From Pseudonocardia abyssalis (GTDB lineage: Bacteria > Actinomycetota > Actinomycetes > Mycobacteriales > Pseudonocardiaceae): DNA of 64,000 bases. Both the position numbers and the translations under genes were made by a program. Below are positions 40,920 through 50,100 of this stretch, in pieces (the stretch's first letter is position 1; the number at the start of each line of letters is the position of its first letter). The notes under the pieces were generated by a model, which saw nothing but the letters and a program-made list of their open reading frames with translations, was not told where the DNA came from and did not search any database. The stretch is from assembly GCF_019263705.2 (NCBI RefSeq), contig NZ_JADQDK010000001.1:682001-746000 (forward strand), read 5' to 3'.

Positions 40920-41479
40920 GTGTTCGGCGCGTTCGCGCGCCTGGCCCCGCTCACCGTGAAGGCCGTGCGGCACCACGACGCCCAGGAGCTCCCGGTGCCG
41001 TCCCACGTCGACCCGCACTCCGGCTACCGCTACCACCGGGCCGGCCAGGTGGGCACGGCCACCACGATCGCGCTGCTCCGCGGCCTCGACGTGCCGCTTC
41101 CGGTGGTGCGCGAGGTCCTGCGCGCCCTCGACGGCGACGCGGTGGCCGCCGTGCTGGCCGGGGAGCGCGAGAAGCTCCGCGCGGAGCCGGCCCGGCGTGA
41201 GGAGCTGCTGCGCAGCCTCGACGGCCTGCTGCGGAGGCCCGGGCGGTGCGCTACCGGGCGGTGCGCTACGACGTGACGATCGCCGACCGCGCCCCGGTGG
41301 CCCTGCGCGGGCCGGTGCGGGCGGCGGCTCTCGACGGGGGACACCGCTGCGCTGTGCCGCACCCTGCTGCGCACGGCCGCGAGCCGCTGGTGGCGGTGTT
41401 CCCGCTGGACCTGACCGACGGGTTCGAGGTGACGGTCGGCGCCCCCGGGGCGGAGCCCGACGTCGTGCGGAGCCGGTGA
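40920..41479 (+). pseudogene. Decayed MerR-family regulator
   Basis: From about GTG 40920 one frame reads a MerR-type winged helix (FARLAPLTVKAVRHHD, then SHVDPHSGYRYHRAGQVG and a coiled helix) to 41276. From 41246 a second frame reads the start of the C-terminal effector-binding domain (YDVTIADRAPVALRG ... LVAVFPLDLTDGFEVTVG) to 41479. The two parts belong to one protein but are out of register, and the effector domain is about half its usual length, so there is a frameshift plus a deletion. A further coding-like fragment at 40721-40880 (MEGTYAQDGDPLRFDLDAP) is in another frame and not recognised. Confidence 0.65.
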
Positions 41480-41504
41480 CGCGGATCGCGGTGGCGCTGG
41501 TGCC

Positions 41505-42254
41505 CTAGCGGCGACGGACGGTGCGCTGCACGCTGCGCATCTTCGCCCCGGCCGGCATCGGGCCCTTGGGCATCGCGGCGGCGCGGGAACCGAGGGCGGC
41601 CAGGCGCGCCTCGATCGTCTCCATCTCCTTGACGGTGATGTTGCGCGGCAGCTTCATGAGATGGCGCTGCAGGCCCTTGAGCGGGATCTGCCCCTCGTCG
41701 TTGCCCACGATCACGTCGTAGATCGGGGTGGTGCCCGAGACGCGCGCGGTGCGCTTCTTCTCCTGCGCGATCAGGCCCTTGACGCGGTGCGGGGCCCCCT
41801 CGGCGACGAGGATGACGCCGGGACGGCCGATGACACGGTGCACGGCGTCGAGATGGGTGGTGCCCGCAACGCCCTGCGTGACGCGCCACTGGCCGCGCAG
41901 GTTGTCCAGCGCCCAGCCCGCGGCGCCCGGCTGCCCGTCGGCCTTGGTGTAGACGTTGCGCTGCACGCGGCGGCCGAAGACGCTGATCGCCGCCAGGATG
42001 CCGATCGCGATGCCGATGGGCAGCAGGATCAGCCAGATCCCGAAGATCGCCCCGATGCCGACGGCGAGCGCCACGGAGAGCAGGAAGGCGCCGAGCATCC
42101 ACGGGATGAGCGCCTTGTCCTCCTTGCGCTGCATCTGGAACGCCTGCCAGATCTGCTGGCGGCGCGCCTTCGAGGCGGCCCGCTTCTCCAACCGGGCGGC
42201 CTTCTTCGCTGTCTTGTCGAGCTTCGGCGCCTTGTCGGGCTTCCCACCGGCCAT
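41505..42254 (-). CDS. DUF4191 membrane protein
   Basis: A 249-residue protein beginning with a lysine-rich segment, then two adjacent membrane helices (WMLGAFLLSVALAVGIGAIFG and ILLPIGIAIGILAAISVF), FGRRVQRNVYTKADGQPGAAGW, and a soluble C-terminal domain with VYDVIVGNDEGQIPL-like and LMKLPRNITVKEMETIEARL segments. This is the DUF4191 family, conserved in Actinobacteria between lipoate synthase and RDD/glnA genes. The function is unknown. TATCCT lies seven bases before ATG 42254 on the minus strand, so it is likely leaderless. Confidence 0.9.
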   Translation of the reverse strand: MAGGKPDKAPKLDKTAKKAARLEKRAASKARRQQIWQAFQMQRKEDKALIPWMLGAFLLSVALAVGIGAIFGIWLILLPIGIAIGILAAISVFGRRVQRNVYTKADGQPGAAGWALDNLRGQWRVTQGVAGTTHLDAVHRVIGRPGVILVAEGAPHRVKGLIAQEKKRTARVSGTTPIYDVIVGNDEGQIPLKGLQRHLMKLPRNITVKEMETIEARLAALGSRAAAMPKGPMPAGAKMRSVQRTVRRR

Positions 42255-42261
42255 GTCGCCC

Positions 42262-42282
42262 AGGATACGGGTCGTCCAGACT
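42262..42282. promoter_or_regulatory. Divergent leaderless promoters of DUF4191 and NTF2-like genes
   Basis: On the minus strand TATCCT (42267 to 42262) ends seven bases before ATG 42254. On the plus strand CAGACT (42277-42282) ends six bases before ATG 42289. The 34-base gap between the two start codons leaves no room for ribosome-binding sites, supporting back-to-back leaderless transcription. Sequence patterns only. Confidence 0.5.
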
Positions 42283-42288
42283 GGGGCG

Positions 42289-42738
42289 ATGGGCGCGCTG
42301 GAGACGATCACCCGCTACTACGACGGCTGCTCCGCCGGTGACGTCGAGCAGATGCTGGGCACGCTCGACCCGGACGTCGTGCACTGGTTCCTCGCGCCCA
42401 ACGTCGGGTCGACGGCGGTCCGCGGCGGCGAGCACCTGGCGCGGTACTGGCGCAAGGTCGCGGGCCGGATCGGGGCGCGCTGGGTGGTCGACCACGCGCT
42501 GCTGGGCGACACCGAGGCCGTCATCGAGTGGACGATGTTCTGGCGGCCCACCCCCGATGCCGAGCGGGTGGCGACCCGCGGGGCGGAGTGGTTCGTCTTC
42601 GCCCCCGACGGCCGGATCGTCGAGATCCGCTCCTACTACCAGCAGCGCCCGGAGACCACCGAGCTCGACGGGTTCCCCTACGTCGACCGCGGCTGGTCGA
42701 CGATCGGGGCCGAGCGGAGCGCCCTGCACTCACCGTGA
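42289..42738 (+). CDS. NTF2-like (SnoaL-type) protein
   Basis: A 149-residue single-domain protein of the NTF2-like/SnoaL superfamily: an N-terminal helix ITRYYDGCSAGDVEQMLGTLDPDVVHWF, VRGGEHLARYWRKVAGRIG, and closing strands with GRIVEIRSYYQQRP. Such proteins act as isomerases, cyclases or binding proteins on small ligands; the active-site residues cannot be assigned. It lies between the core gene DUF4191 and a VOC protein, separated from the polyketide operon by a convergent terminator, so membership in the biosynthetic cluster is unlikely but possible. Confidence 0.8.
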   Translation: MGALETITRYYDGCSAGDVEQMLGTLDPDVVHWFLAPNVGSTAVRGGEHLARYWRKVAGRIGARWVVDHALLGDTEAVIEWTMFWRPTPDAERVATRGAEWFVFAPDGRIVEIRSYYQQRPETTELDGFPYVDRGWSTIGAERSALHSP

Positions 42739-42793
42739 GTGAGCCCGGTACCACCCGACCGATGACGGGATGGACGTCGCTAGCGTCGGCGGC

Positions 42794-43213
42794 ATGAAGC
42801 TGACCAGCATGTACCCGGTGCTCTGCACGTCGCGGATCCGCGAGTCGCAGGCCTTCTACACCGGGATGCTCGGGTTCGAGACGGTGTTCGAGGCCGACTG
42901 GTACGTCAGCCTCCGCCGCCCCGACGGCCAGGAGCTGGCCCTGCTCGACCAGGACCACCCGACGGTCCCCGACGCGTACCGCAAGCCGGTGCAGGGGCTG
43001 CTGCTCAACGTCGAGGTCACCGACGTCGACGCGGAGTGGGAGCGGATGGTCGTGCGCGGCGGGCTGGTGCCGGAGCAGGAGCTGCGCAGCGAGGACTTCG
43101 GGCAGCGGCACTTCATCGTGGCCGACCCGAGCGGGGTGCTGATCGACGTGATCACGCCCATCCCGCCGTCGGCGGAGTTCGCGGCCGCGTTCGCGGGTGC
43201 CGGTCAGGGCTGA
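42794..43213 (+). CDS. VOC-family (glyoxalase/bleomycin-resistance-like) protein
   Basis: A 139-residue protein with two beta-alpha-beta-beta-beta units. Landmarks are [21 protein letters not shown] and, in the second unit, [18 protein letters not shown] followed by [15 protein letters not shown]. The usual first-position metal ligand is absent, so it may bind a ligand rather than catalyse. TAGCGT (42781-42786) ends seven bases before ATG 42794, suggesting a leaderless transcript. VOC proteins can sequester DNA-damaging drugs; given the adjacent operon this is worth noting, but the gene runs in the opposite direction and is separated by a terminator. Confidence 0.8.
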   Translation: MKLTSMYPVLCTSRIRESQAFYTGMLGFETVFEADWYVSLRRPDGQELALLDQDHPTVPDAYRKPVQGLLLNVEVTDVDAEWERMVVRGGLVPEQELRSEDFGQRHFIVADPSGVLIDVITPIPPSAEFAAAFAGAGQG

Positions 43214-43230
43214 GCCGCCGGGCACGCCGA

Positions 43231-43268
43231 CGGGCCCGTCACCGCGGGGGAGCGCGGTGCCGGGCCCG
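43231..43268. terminator. Bidirectional terminator between VOC gene and MFS gene
   Basis: CGGGCCCGTCACCGCG (43231-43246) pairs with CGCGGTGCCGGGCCCG (43253-43268) with one mismatch around a six-base loop. It occupies nearly the whole gap between the convergent VOC and MFS genes and probably ends both transcripts, marking the left border of the polyketide operon. Confidence 0.8.
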
Positions 43269-43282
43269 GTCCGGGCGGGGGA

Positions 43283-44839
43283 CTAGACGGCGCCCACCTC
43301 GTCGCGCACCTCCAGCGGGGTCTCGGCGGTGGCGGGGGTCTCCCGGTTCCCGACGACCATCAGCACGGCGAGCGCGATCGACAGCACCGCGCTGACCCAG
43401 CCGAGGACGTTGAGGCCGCCGACGAACGCGACCCGGTTCGGGTCGAGCAGTGCGGCGGCGACCTCGGCGGGCAGGCCCTGCACCGCGGCGGCGGCGCTGG
43501 CCAGGGTGTCCTGGGCGGCCGCGGCGAGGTCGGCGGGCGTGCCGGCGGGGACGACGGCGAGGCCGCGGTAGACCGCGGTGCCCAGGCTGCCCAGTGCGGC
43601 GACGCCCAGGGCCATGCCCAGCTCGGTGGCGGTCTCGGAGATGGAGCTGGCCGAACCGGCCTGCTCCGGCGGTGCCGAGCCGATGATCAGGTCGGTGCCG
43701 AGCGAGATCATCGGGCCGCCGCCGGCGTAGACCAGCATGAAGCCGACGACCAGCATCGTCAGGTCGTCGGTGCCGAGCGTCGCCAGCATGACCTGGCCGA
43801 CCGTCGAGATCAGCAGGCCGCCCACCACCACGTAGTGCGGCTTGATCTTCGCGGCCAGCGCCGGGGCGAGCATCGAGGTGACGATGAGCGCGCCCGCGGC
43901 GGGCAGCAGCCACAGCCCGGCCTGCATCGGGGACAGGCCGGTGACGAGCTGCAGGTACTGGGTGACGAACAGGTAGGTGCCGCCCGCGATGAACATCGAG
44001 GCCAGCATCGCCACCGCGGTGACGGCGAACGCGCGCTGCCTGAACAGGGTCATGTCGAGCAGCGGGCTGGCCAGGGTGCGCTGGCGCAGGGCGAACACGA
44101 CGGCGAACACGACGCCCAGGACGATCGCGGCGATCGAGGTGATCACCGACGCGCCGGTGGCGAGGCCCTTGAGGCCGTAGATGACCGGGAGCAGCGCGGC
44201 GAGGGACAGGACGACGCTGACCAGGTCGATCCGGCCGGCGTCGGTGTCGCGGTACTCGGGCAGCAGGATCGGGCCCGCGATCAGCAGCAGCACCATCACC
44301 GGCACGGCGAGCAGGAACACCGAGCCCCACCAGAAGAACTCCAGCAGCGCGCCGCCGACCACCGGGCCGAGCGCCGTGCCGAGGGAGAACATCGTGACCC
44401 AGACGGCGATGGCCACGCCGCGCTGGGCGTCGCTGCGGAACATGTTGACGATCAGCGAGAGCGTCGAGGGCATCAGGGTGGCGCCGGCGACGCCGAGCAG
44501 TGCGCGGCTCGCGATCAGCATCTCCGGGGAGGTCGCGAACGCGGCCAGCACGGACGCCGCGCCGAACGCCGCACCACCGATGAGCAGCAGCCTGCGGCGG
44601 CCGATGCGGTCACCGAGCGTGCCCATCGTGACGAGGAAGCCGGCGATCATGAAGCCGTAGATGTCGATGATCCACAGCATCTGCCCGGCGTCGGCCGACA
44701 GGCTGGAGGTGATGGCGGGGACGGCCAGGTGCAGGACGCTGACGTCCATGGAGACGAGCAGGGTGGGCAGGGCCAGCACCGCCAGGCCCAGCCACTCTCG
44801 CATGCCGGCGCGGGGCTCGGCGGAGGTGGACGTGTCCAT
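43283..44839 (-). CDS. MFS transporter, DHA2-type drug exporter
   Basis: A 518-residue major facilitator protein with about 14 membrane segments (DHA2 layout). Landmarks: VSMDVSVLHLAVPAI in helix 1, motif A as GTLGDRIGRRRLLLIG, and motif C-like LGPVVGGALLEFFWWGSVF in helix 5, typical of drug:proton antiporters of the EmrB/QacA type. It is the last gene of the leftward polyketide operon, 33 bases after the thioesterase gene, so export of the product, or self-protection, is the likely job. ATG 44839. A bidirectional terminator follows. Confidence 0.9.
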   Translation of the reverse strand: MDTSTSAEPRAGMREWLGLAVLALPTLLVSMDVSVLHLAVPAITSSLSADAGQMLWIIDIYGFMIAGFLVTMGTLGDRIGRRRLLLIGGAAFGAASVLAAFATSPEMLIASRALLGVAGATLMPSTLSLIVNMFRSDAQRGVAIAVWVTMFSLGTALGPVVGGALLEFFWWGSVFLLAVPVMVLLLIAGPILLPEYRDTDAGRIDLVSVVLSLAALLPVIYGLKGLATGASVITSIAAIVLGVVFAVVFALRQRTLASPLLDMTLFRQRAFAVTAVAMLASMFIAGGTYLFVTQYLQLVTGLSPMQAGLWLLPAAGALIVTSMLAPALAAKIKPHYVVVGGLLISTVGQVMLATLGTDDLTMLVVGFMLVYAGGGPMISLGTDLIIGSAPPEQAGSASSISETATELGMALGVAALGSLGTAVYRGLAVVPAGTPADLAAAAQDTLASAAAAVQGLPAEVAAALLDPNRVAFVGGLNVLGWVSAVLSIALAVLMVVGNRETPATAETPLEVRDEVGAV

Positions 44840-44872
44840 GATCGATCCAATCGTATGTCGGGGCGGGGAGGG

Positions 44873-45655
44873 TCAGGCGGGTTGTCCGAGCCCGGCGGTG
44901 ACCGGGTCGGGCAGGGCGGCGAGGAGCTCCGCGGCGATGGTCGTCGCGGTCGTCGTGTCGTAGAGGTAGAAGTGGCCGCCGGTGAACATGCGACGTCGGA
45001 ACGCGCCGGTCGTCTCGACCGACCACAGGTGCAGCCGCTCGGCGACGACCACGGGGTCGTCGGACGCGCCGAGGGACAGGATCGGGACCGCGGTGCCGGT
45101 CGGCGGGCGGTCGTAGGTCTCCAGGGCCTCGAGGTCGGCCCGGATGGCCCCGAGCGCGGTGTCGACGAGGCCGGGGCGGGTCAGCAGGTCCGCCGACACC
45201 CCGCCGATGCGCACCAGGTGCGCGATCAGCTCGTCGTCGGATCCCTGGTGGGCGAACGGGGCGCGGCTCGGGAAGCACGGCGGCTGCCGCGCGGAGACCG
45301 CGAGCAGCTCCGGTGCGAGACCGCGCTGCTCCATCCGCTTGGTGAGCTCGTAGCCCAGGACGCTGCCGAAGCTGTGCCCGAGCACCACCGTCGGCAGCGG
45401 CTCCAGGTCGGCGACCGCGTCGGCGAGGCCCGCGACGATCGGGGCCACCCGCCGCAGCGGTGCCTCGTCGCTGCGCATGCCGCGCCCGGGCAGCTGCGCC
45501 ACCACGAGCTCGACGTGCTCGGGCAGCACCCGGCGCCAGGTCTGGAACGCCGAGGGCCAGCCGCCCGCGTGGGGCAGGCCGATCACCCGCGCCACCGGAC
45601 GGACCGCGGCGGCGCAGCGGCGGCGCGCGCCCACCTTCAGCAGCCAGTGGTTCAT
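44873..45655 (-). CDS. Type II thioesterase
   Basis: A 260-residue alpha/beta hydrolase of the RifR/GrsT family. GLPHAGGWPSAFQTW is at the N-terminus, the catalytic Ser is in VVLGHSFGSVLGYEL, the Asp in LGASDDPVV and the His in FTGGHFYLYD. Such discrete thioesterases remove wrong acyl groups from stalled carrier proteins and keep polyketide synthases working. ATG 45655 overlaps the stop of the HDAC-like gene by ATGA. The fact that the polyketide line ends in an oxoamine synthase makes a chain-releasing role less likely than editing. Confidence 0.9.
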   Translation of the reverse strand: MNHWLLKVGARRRCAAAVRPVARVIGLPHAGGWPSAFQTWRRVLPEHVELVVAQLPGRGMRSDEAPLRRVAPIVAGLADAVADLEPLPTVVLGHSFGSVLGYELTKRMEQRGLAPELLAVSARQPPCFPSRAPFAHQGSDDELIAHLVRIGGVSADLLTRPGLVDTALGAIRADLEALETYDRPPTGTAVPILSLGASDDPVVVAERLHLWSVETTGAFRRRMFTGGHFYLYDTTTATTIAAELLAALPDPVTAGLGQPA

Positions 45656-46776
45656 CGGACGGTCGCTCCTTCCGGGCTCAGCAGGGGGTGGTGCTCGCGC
45701 AGGAACTGCAGGACCCGGCTCTGGTGCGGGCGGACCCGCTGGCCCGGCAGGTGCTCCAGCGAGTGCAGGAACGGGTCGGCCGGGGCGGGCAGCCCGGCCA
45801 CGGCGCAGGCCGTGGCGAGCACGAGCGTCGGCTGGTACCAGGCGGAGTAGCCGCCCTCGTGGGCCAGCACGATCCGCCCGCCCGCGAGCTCGTCGGCGAG
45901 GTCGCACAGGGCGGCCGTCATCGCGTGGAACGTGCGGCTGGTGGCCAGCATCCGACCCATCGGGTCGTGCCCGCCCGCGTCGACGCCCGCGGCGACGAGG
46001 ACCAGGTCCGGCCCGAACGCGCGGGCCGCCGGGGCGACGACCTGCTCGATCGCGGCCAGGTAGGCCCCGTGCCCGGACCCGGCGGGCAGCGGCACGTTGA
46101 GGTTCCGGCCGGCCCCGGCGCCCCCGCCGGTCTCGGTCACCAGGCCCGCCCCCGGGGGGAACAGCCCTTCCTGGTGGATCGAGACGTAGAGGACGTCGGG
46201 GTCGGACCAGAAGACGTCCTGCAGCCCGTTGCCGTGGTGCACGTCCCAGTCCAGGACCAGGACGCGCCCCACCCCGCGGCGCTGCGCGGACCGGGCGGCG
46301 ATCGCCAGGTTGTTGTAGAGGCACAGCGCCATCGCCCGGTCGGGCTCGGCGTGGTGCCCGGGCGGGCGGACCAGGCAGTACGCCCGGTCGTGCCGCCCGT
46401 CCAGCACGTCGTCGACGGCCTGCACGCAGGCCCCGACCGCCAGCCGGGCGGCCAGCGCGCTGTGGTGGTTGACCTGCGCGTACACCCCCGCGTCGCCCGC
46501 GCCGAGGGCCGATGCGGCCTCGACGCGGTCGACGTGGCCTGGGGTGTGGACGAGCAGGAGGTCCTCGTCGGTGGCGGGGGTGGGAGTGCGCGCGACGAAG
46601 TGCTCCAGCACGCCGGAGACGCGCACCAGTCCCTCGGCGCGACGCAGGTCGGGATCGACCGCGTGCTGCCGCAGGGGCTCCACCCCGGGCCCGACCGGCA
46701 CGTGGCCGGAGCCGGCACCGGGGTCGTGCCAGAAGCAGAGCTCGTGGCTGAACCACGCGGGACCGGTGCGCGACAT
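45652..46776 (-). CDS. Histone deacetylase-fold amidohydrolase
   Basis: A 374-residue protein of the HDAC/acetoin utilisation/acetylpolyamine amidohydrolase superfamily. The catalytic and zinc residues are present: PPGHHAEPD (tandem His), VLDWDVHHGNG (Asp and His ligands), VAAGVDAGGHDP (Asp ligand) and AHEGGYS (GGY motif). It should hydrolyse an N-acyl or N-acetyl bond. ATG 46776 starts one base after the 101-residue gene's stop and its stop overlaps the thioesterase start, so it belongs to the polyketide operon. It may deacetylate the amine introduced by the oxoamine synthase domain, or an acetylated intermediate. Substrate unknown. Confidence 0.9.
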   Translation of the reverse strand: MSRTGPAWFSHELCFWHDPGAGSGHVPVGPGVEPLRQHAVDPDLRRAEGLVRVSGVLEHFVARTPTPATDEDLLLVHTPGHVDRVEAASALGAGDAGVYAQVNHHSALAARLAVGACVQAVDDVLDGRHDRAYCLVRPPGHHAEPDRAMALCLYNNLAIAARSAQRRGVGRVLVLDWDVHHGNGLQDVFWSDPDVLYVSIHQEGLFPPGAGLVTETGGGAGAGRNLNVPLPAGSGHGAYLAAIEQVVAPAARAFGPDLVLVAAGVDAGGHDPMGRMLATSRTFHAMTAALCDLADELAGGRIVLAHEGGYSAWYQPTLVLATACAVAGLPAPADPFLHSLEHLPGQRVRPHQSRVLQFLREHHPLLSPEGATVR

Positions 46777-46777
46777 C

Positions 46778-47083
46778 TCAGGCCGCCACGTCCGCGCGCA
46801 CCAGGGACAGGCCCGAGACGCGGGCGATGTAGGAGGTGTGGTGCTCGCGCTCCTCGTCCGGCGTCCGCTTGGTGCGCAGGATCGTGTCCAGCCAGGACAG
46901 CACCTGCTCGGCGTCGGACCGGGTCAGCGGACGCCCGGCGACCTCGGTCTCGAACTCGCGGATCCGCCCCGCCGGGGCCAGCACGCCCGCGGCGTACTCG
47001 GCCCGGTCCTCGTTGTGGTTGCGGGTGCAGGCCACGGCGCGCAGGACCGCCCCGAAGAACGCCGCTCCGTCGATCTCGTCCAT
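46778..47083 (-). CDS. Hypothetical protein in polyketide operon, 101 aa
   Basis: ATG 47083 has GGAG upstream. The 101-residue product is predicted helical: AAFFGAVLRAVACTRNHNEDRAEY, then LTRSDAEQVLSWLDTILRTKRTPDEEREHHTSY. No family is recognised. One cysteine and several histidines are present but no clear metal motif. It is tightly placed between the PKS-oxoamine synthase gene (32-base gap) and the HDAC-like gene (one-base gap), so it is very likely a pathway gene: a small tailoring, docking or carrier-binding protein are all possible. Confidence 0.65.
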   Translation of the reverse strand: MDEIDGAAFFGAVLRAVACTRNHNEDRAEYAAGVLAPAGRIREFETEVAGRPLTRSDAEQVLSWLDTILRTKRTPDEEREHHTSYIARVSGLSLVRADVAA

Positions 47084-47115
47084 CGTGATCTCCTTCTCGG
47101 TGGGGTGTCGCGGGC

Positions 47116-50100
47116 TCATGCGATGAGCCCGATGCGCCGCCCGGCCCGCTCGATCGCGGCGACGGCGAGGTCGATGTCCTCGTCGGAGTGGCTGAGGTTG
47201 ACGATCGTGCGCAGCCGCGGCAGCGCCTTCGGCACGGCCGGGTAGACGATCGGCTGGACGAACAGGCCGTCGGCCTGGCACAGGCGCGCCATCTCCTGGG
47301 CCTGCTCGGCGCTGCGGCAGATCACCGGGACGACGGGGGTCTCGCTGGCGAGGGTGTCGAAGCCCAGCCCGCGCAGCAGCCCGCGGTAGCGCTCGGTGCG
47401 CCGGTGCAGCTCGGTGACCATCGACGGGGCGGCCGCGATCACGTCGATCGCCGCCTTCGCCGCCGCCACCTGCGCCGGGGTCGCCGCGGCGGAGAACATC
47501 CAGCCGCGCGCGTTGTTCTTCAGCGCGAACACCAGGTCCGCCGAGCCCGCGACGTAGCCGCCGGCGCTCGGGACCGTCTTCGACAGCGTCCCCATCTTCA
47601 CCGCGACGCGGGCCGGGTCGATGCCGAAGTGCTCGGTGATGCCGCGGCCGGTCGCGCCGAGCACGCCGAGGCTGTGGGCCTCGTCGACCATCAGCGGTGC
47701 GTCGTAGCGCTCGCACAGCTCGACGATCTGCGGCAGCGGCGCGATGTCGCCGTCCATGCTGAACACCGCGTCGGTGACGACCAGGCGTCCGGCGTCGCCG
47801 ACCTTGCGCAGGGCGCGCTCCAGGTCGTCGAGGTCGTTGTGCGCGTAGGTGATCACCTTCGCACCGGAGAGCCGGTAGCCGTCGAGGATGCTGGCGTGGT
47901 TGTAGACGTCGCCGATCACGACGTCGCCCGGCCCGACCAGCGCGCCGACCGTGGCGACGTTGGCCATGTAGCCGCTGGAGTAGACGATCGCGTCCTCGGT
48001 GCCGAGGAAGCGGGCCAGTGCGAGCTCCAGCTCGCGGTGCAGGTGCAGCGTGCCGGCCAGCAGCCGGACGCCGTGGGCGCCGGTGCCGTGCTTCTCGACC
48101 GCCCGCACCGCCTGGGTGTCGATGTAGTCGTGCCCGATCAGTCCGAGGTAGGAGTAGGAGGCGAAGTTGAGGAACCAGCGGCCGTCGAACTTGATCCACG
48201 AGCCGCCGGCCTCCTCGATCACCGGCTCGTAGAAGTAGTCGTCCTGGGCGACGATCGTGCGGTCCTCGGCGGACAGGGCGTCGATGCGGCGGTCGAGGAA
48301 CGTGCCGTCGGGGCGGTCGGCGAGGCGGCCGGGGAGGGTGCGGCGCGGGGTCGGGGCACCGGACGGTCCGGGCGGACCCTGCGGCGGCCGGGGTGCCCCC
48401 ACCCCGCGAGTCGGGACTTCTCCGCCCCCGAGTCGCTGCTGGGTGGGGACCGGGCGGGGGTGGATCGGGGCCGGTGGGGCGGGCGTTGCGGCTGCAACCG
48501 GGGGCGCCGGGGCGGTGCCGCTCGCGGCCGGGCGGGGGCCGTCGAGGTCGCGGAACTGGTTCCAGTCGGGGACGAAGGCGTCGCCGGGAGCGGTGACGGG
48601 CTGATGGGCGACCGGTTGCTGGGCGACCGGCTGGTGGGGGATCGGCTGCTGGGGGATCGGCTGGTGGGGGACGGGCGCGGTGACCGGCTGGGGGGAGGCG
48701 GGTGCGGGGACCGCAGGCAGGGCCGGGGCGGGCGCCGGTGTCGCGGCGTGGGGCGCCGGCGCTCCGGTGCGGGGCAGGGTGTCGAGGTGCGCCACCAGCT
48801 CGTCGACGCGGGCGTGCTCGAAGAAGGTGCCGGGGTCGACCTCCAGACCCTCGCGGGACAGCGCGGCCGCCACCTCGACGGCCATCATCGAGTCGAGGCC
48901 GAGCTCGAGCAGGTTGTCGTCGGGGGAGACCGCCCGCACGTGCAGGGTGGTCTGCAGGATCGAGGCCAGTGACGGCCACAGCCGTCCTTCGGGAGCCACG
49001 GTCGTCATCGGTTCGTCCTTCGGTCGATGGGCAGCGGACAGGACGTAGTGGGCGGGAGGGAGGGCGAGGCCGGTCCGCAGCAGCGCGATGCCCTCGTCGG
49101 CCGACAGCGCGGGGATCCCGCGTGCGGCCGCTCCCTGCACGATCTGTTCGCCCATCCCGACGTTCCACAGGCCCCAGCCGAGGCTGAACCAGGACTCACC
49201 GCCCGCCCGCCGGGCGGCCGCGAAGCCGTCCAGGTAGGCGTTGGCCGCGGAGTACGAGCTCTGGCCGAGGTTGCCGTGCACCGCCGAGATGGAGGAGAAC
49301 AGCACCACCGCTCCCGGGCGGCGGTCCGGTGGGAACGCCGCGTCGATCGCGTGTGCACCACCGATCTTGGGCGCCAGGACCTCGTCGATCCGCTCAGAAG
49401 TGAGCGTTCGGGCCAGTCCGTCACGCAGGACCCCGGCGGAGTGGACGACGCCGTCGAAGCGGGGCACGTCGCGCAGCGCGTCGGCGAGGTCGCGGACGTC
49501 GCAGGTGAGGATGCGCAGGTCGCAGCGCCGCGCGAGACGGTCGATGCGGAGGCGGCGCTCGCCGTCGCGGGGTTCGGTGCGCCCGAGGAGGGTCAGGTGT
49601 GCGCAGCCGTCGTCGGCGAGCATCTCCGCGACGTGCAGCCCGATCCCGCTCATGCCACCGGTGATCAGGAACCGCCCCCCGTCGACGGGGAACGGGCGGC
49701 CCGTCGCGGTGGGCGGGGCGAGCACGGGCGCGGACCAGGTGCCGCCGCGGCGGACCAGCTCCGGGTCCTCGAACTGCGCCACGACGGACGCCGGAGCGTC
49801 GGGTTCGAGGTCGACGAGCCGGATCGCGGTGCGCGGGTTCTCCACCCGCAGCGACCGCACCAGCCCCCACAGCGCCGTGTGCGAGGGCTGCACCGCCCCG
49901 CCCCCGAGGCCATGCGCCCCGCGGGTGACGATCGTCAGGCCCGCCATCGGTGGTTTCGCCGCCAGCGCGCGGACCAGCGCGAACGCGGTCTGCACGGCGT
50001 GCGTCGCGGTCGCGGCGGTGCCGTCGTCGGGGCGGGGGAGGTAGACGATGCGGCCCGTGCGGTCCTGCGCCACGGTCGCGGCGAGCCGCCCGTCGTGCAC

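Noticed and set aside
42289..43213. NTF2-like and VOC genes as members of the polyketide cluster
   Set aside because: They run opposite to the operon, have their own leaderless promoters and are separated from it by a strong convergent terminator. They are kept as neighbours only.
46778..49168. Minus-strand frame of 796 codons overlapping the AONS domain and the 101-residue gene
   Set aside because: The C-terminal 101 codons are a real gene, but the upstream part is an out-of-frame read of the AONS domain. The gene starts at ATG 47083 with its own ribosome site.
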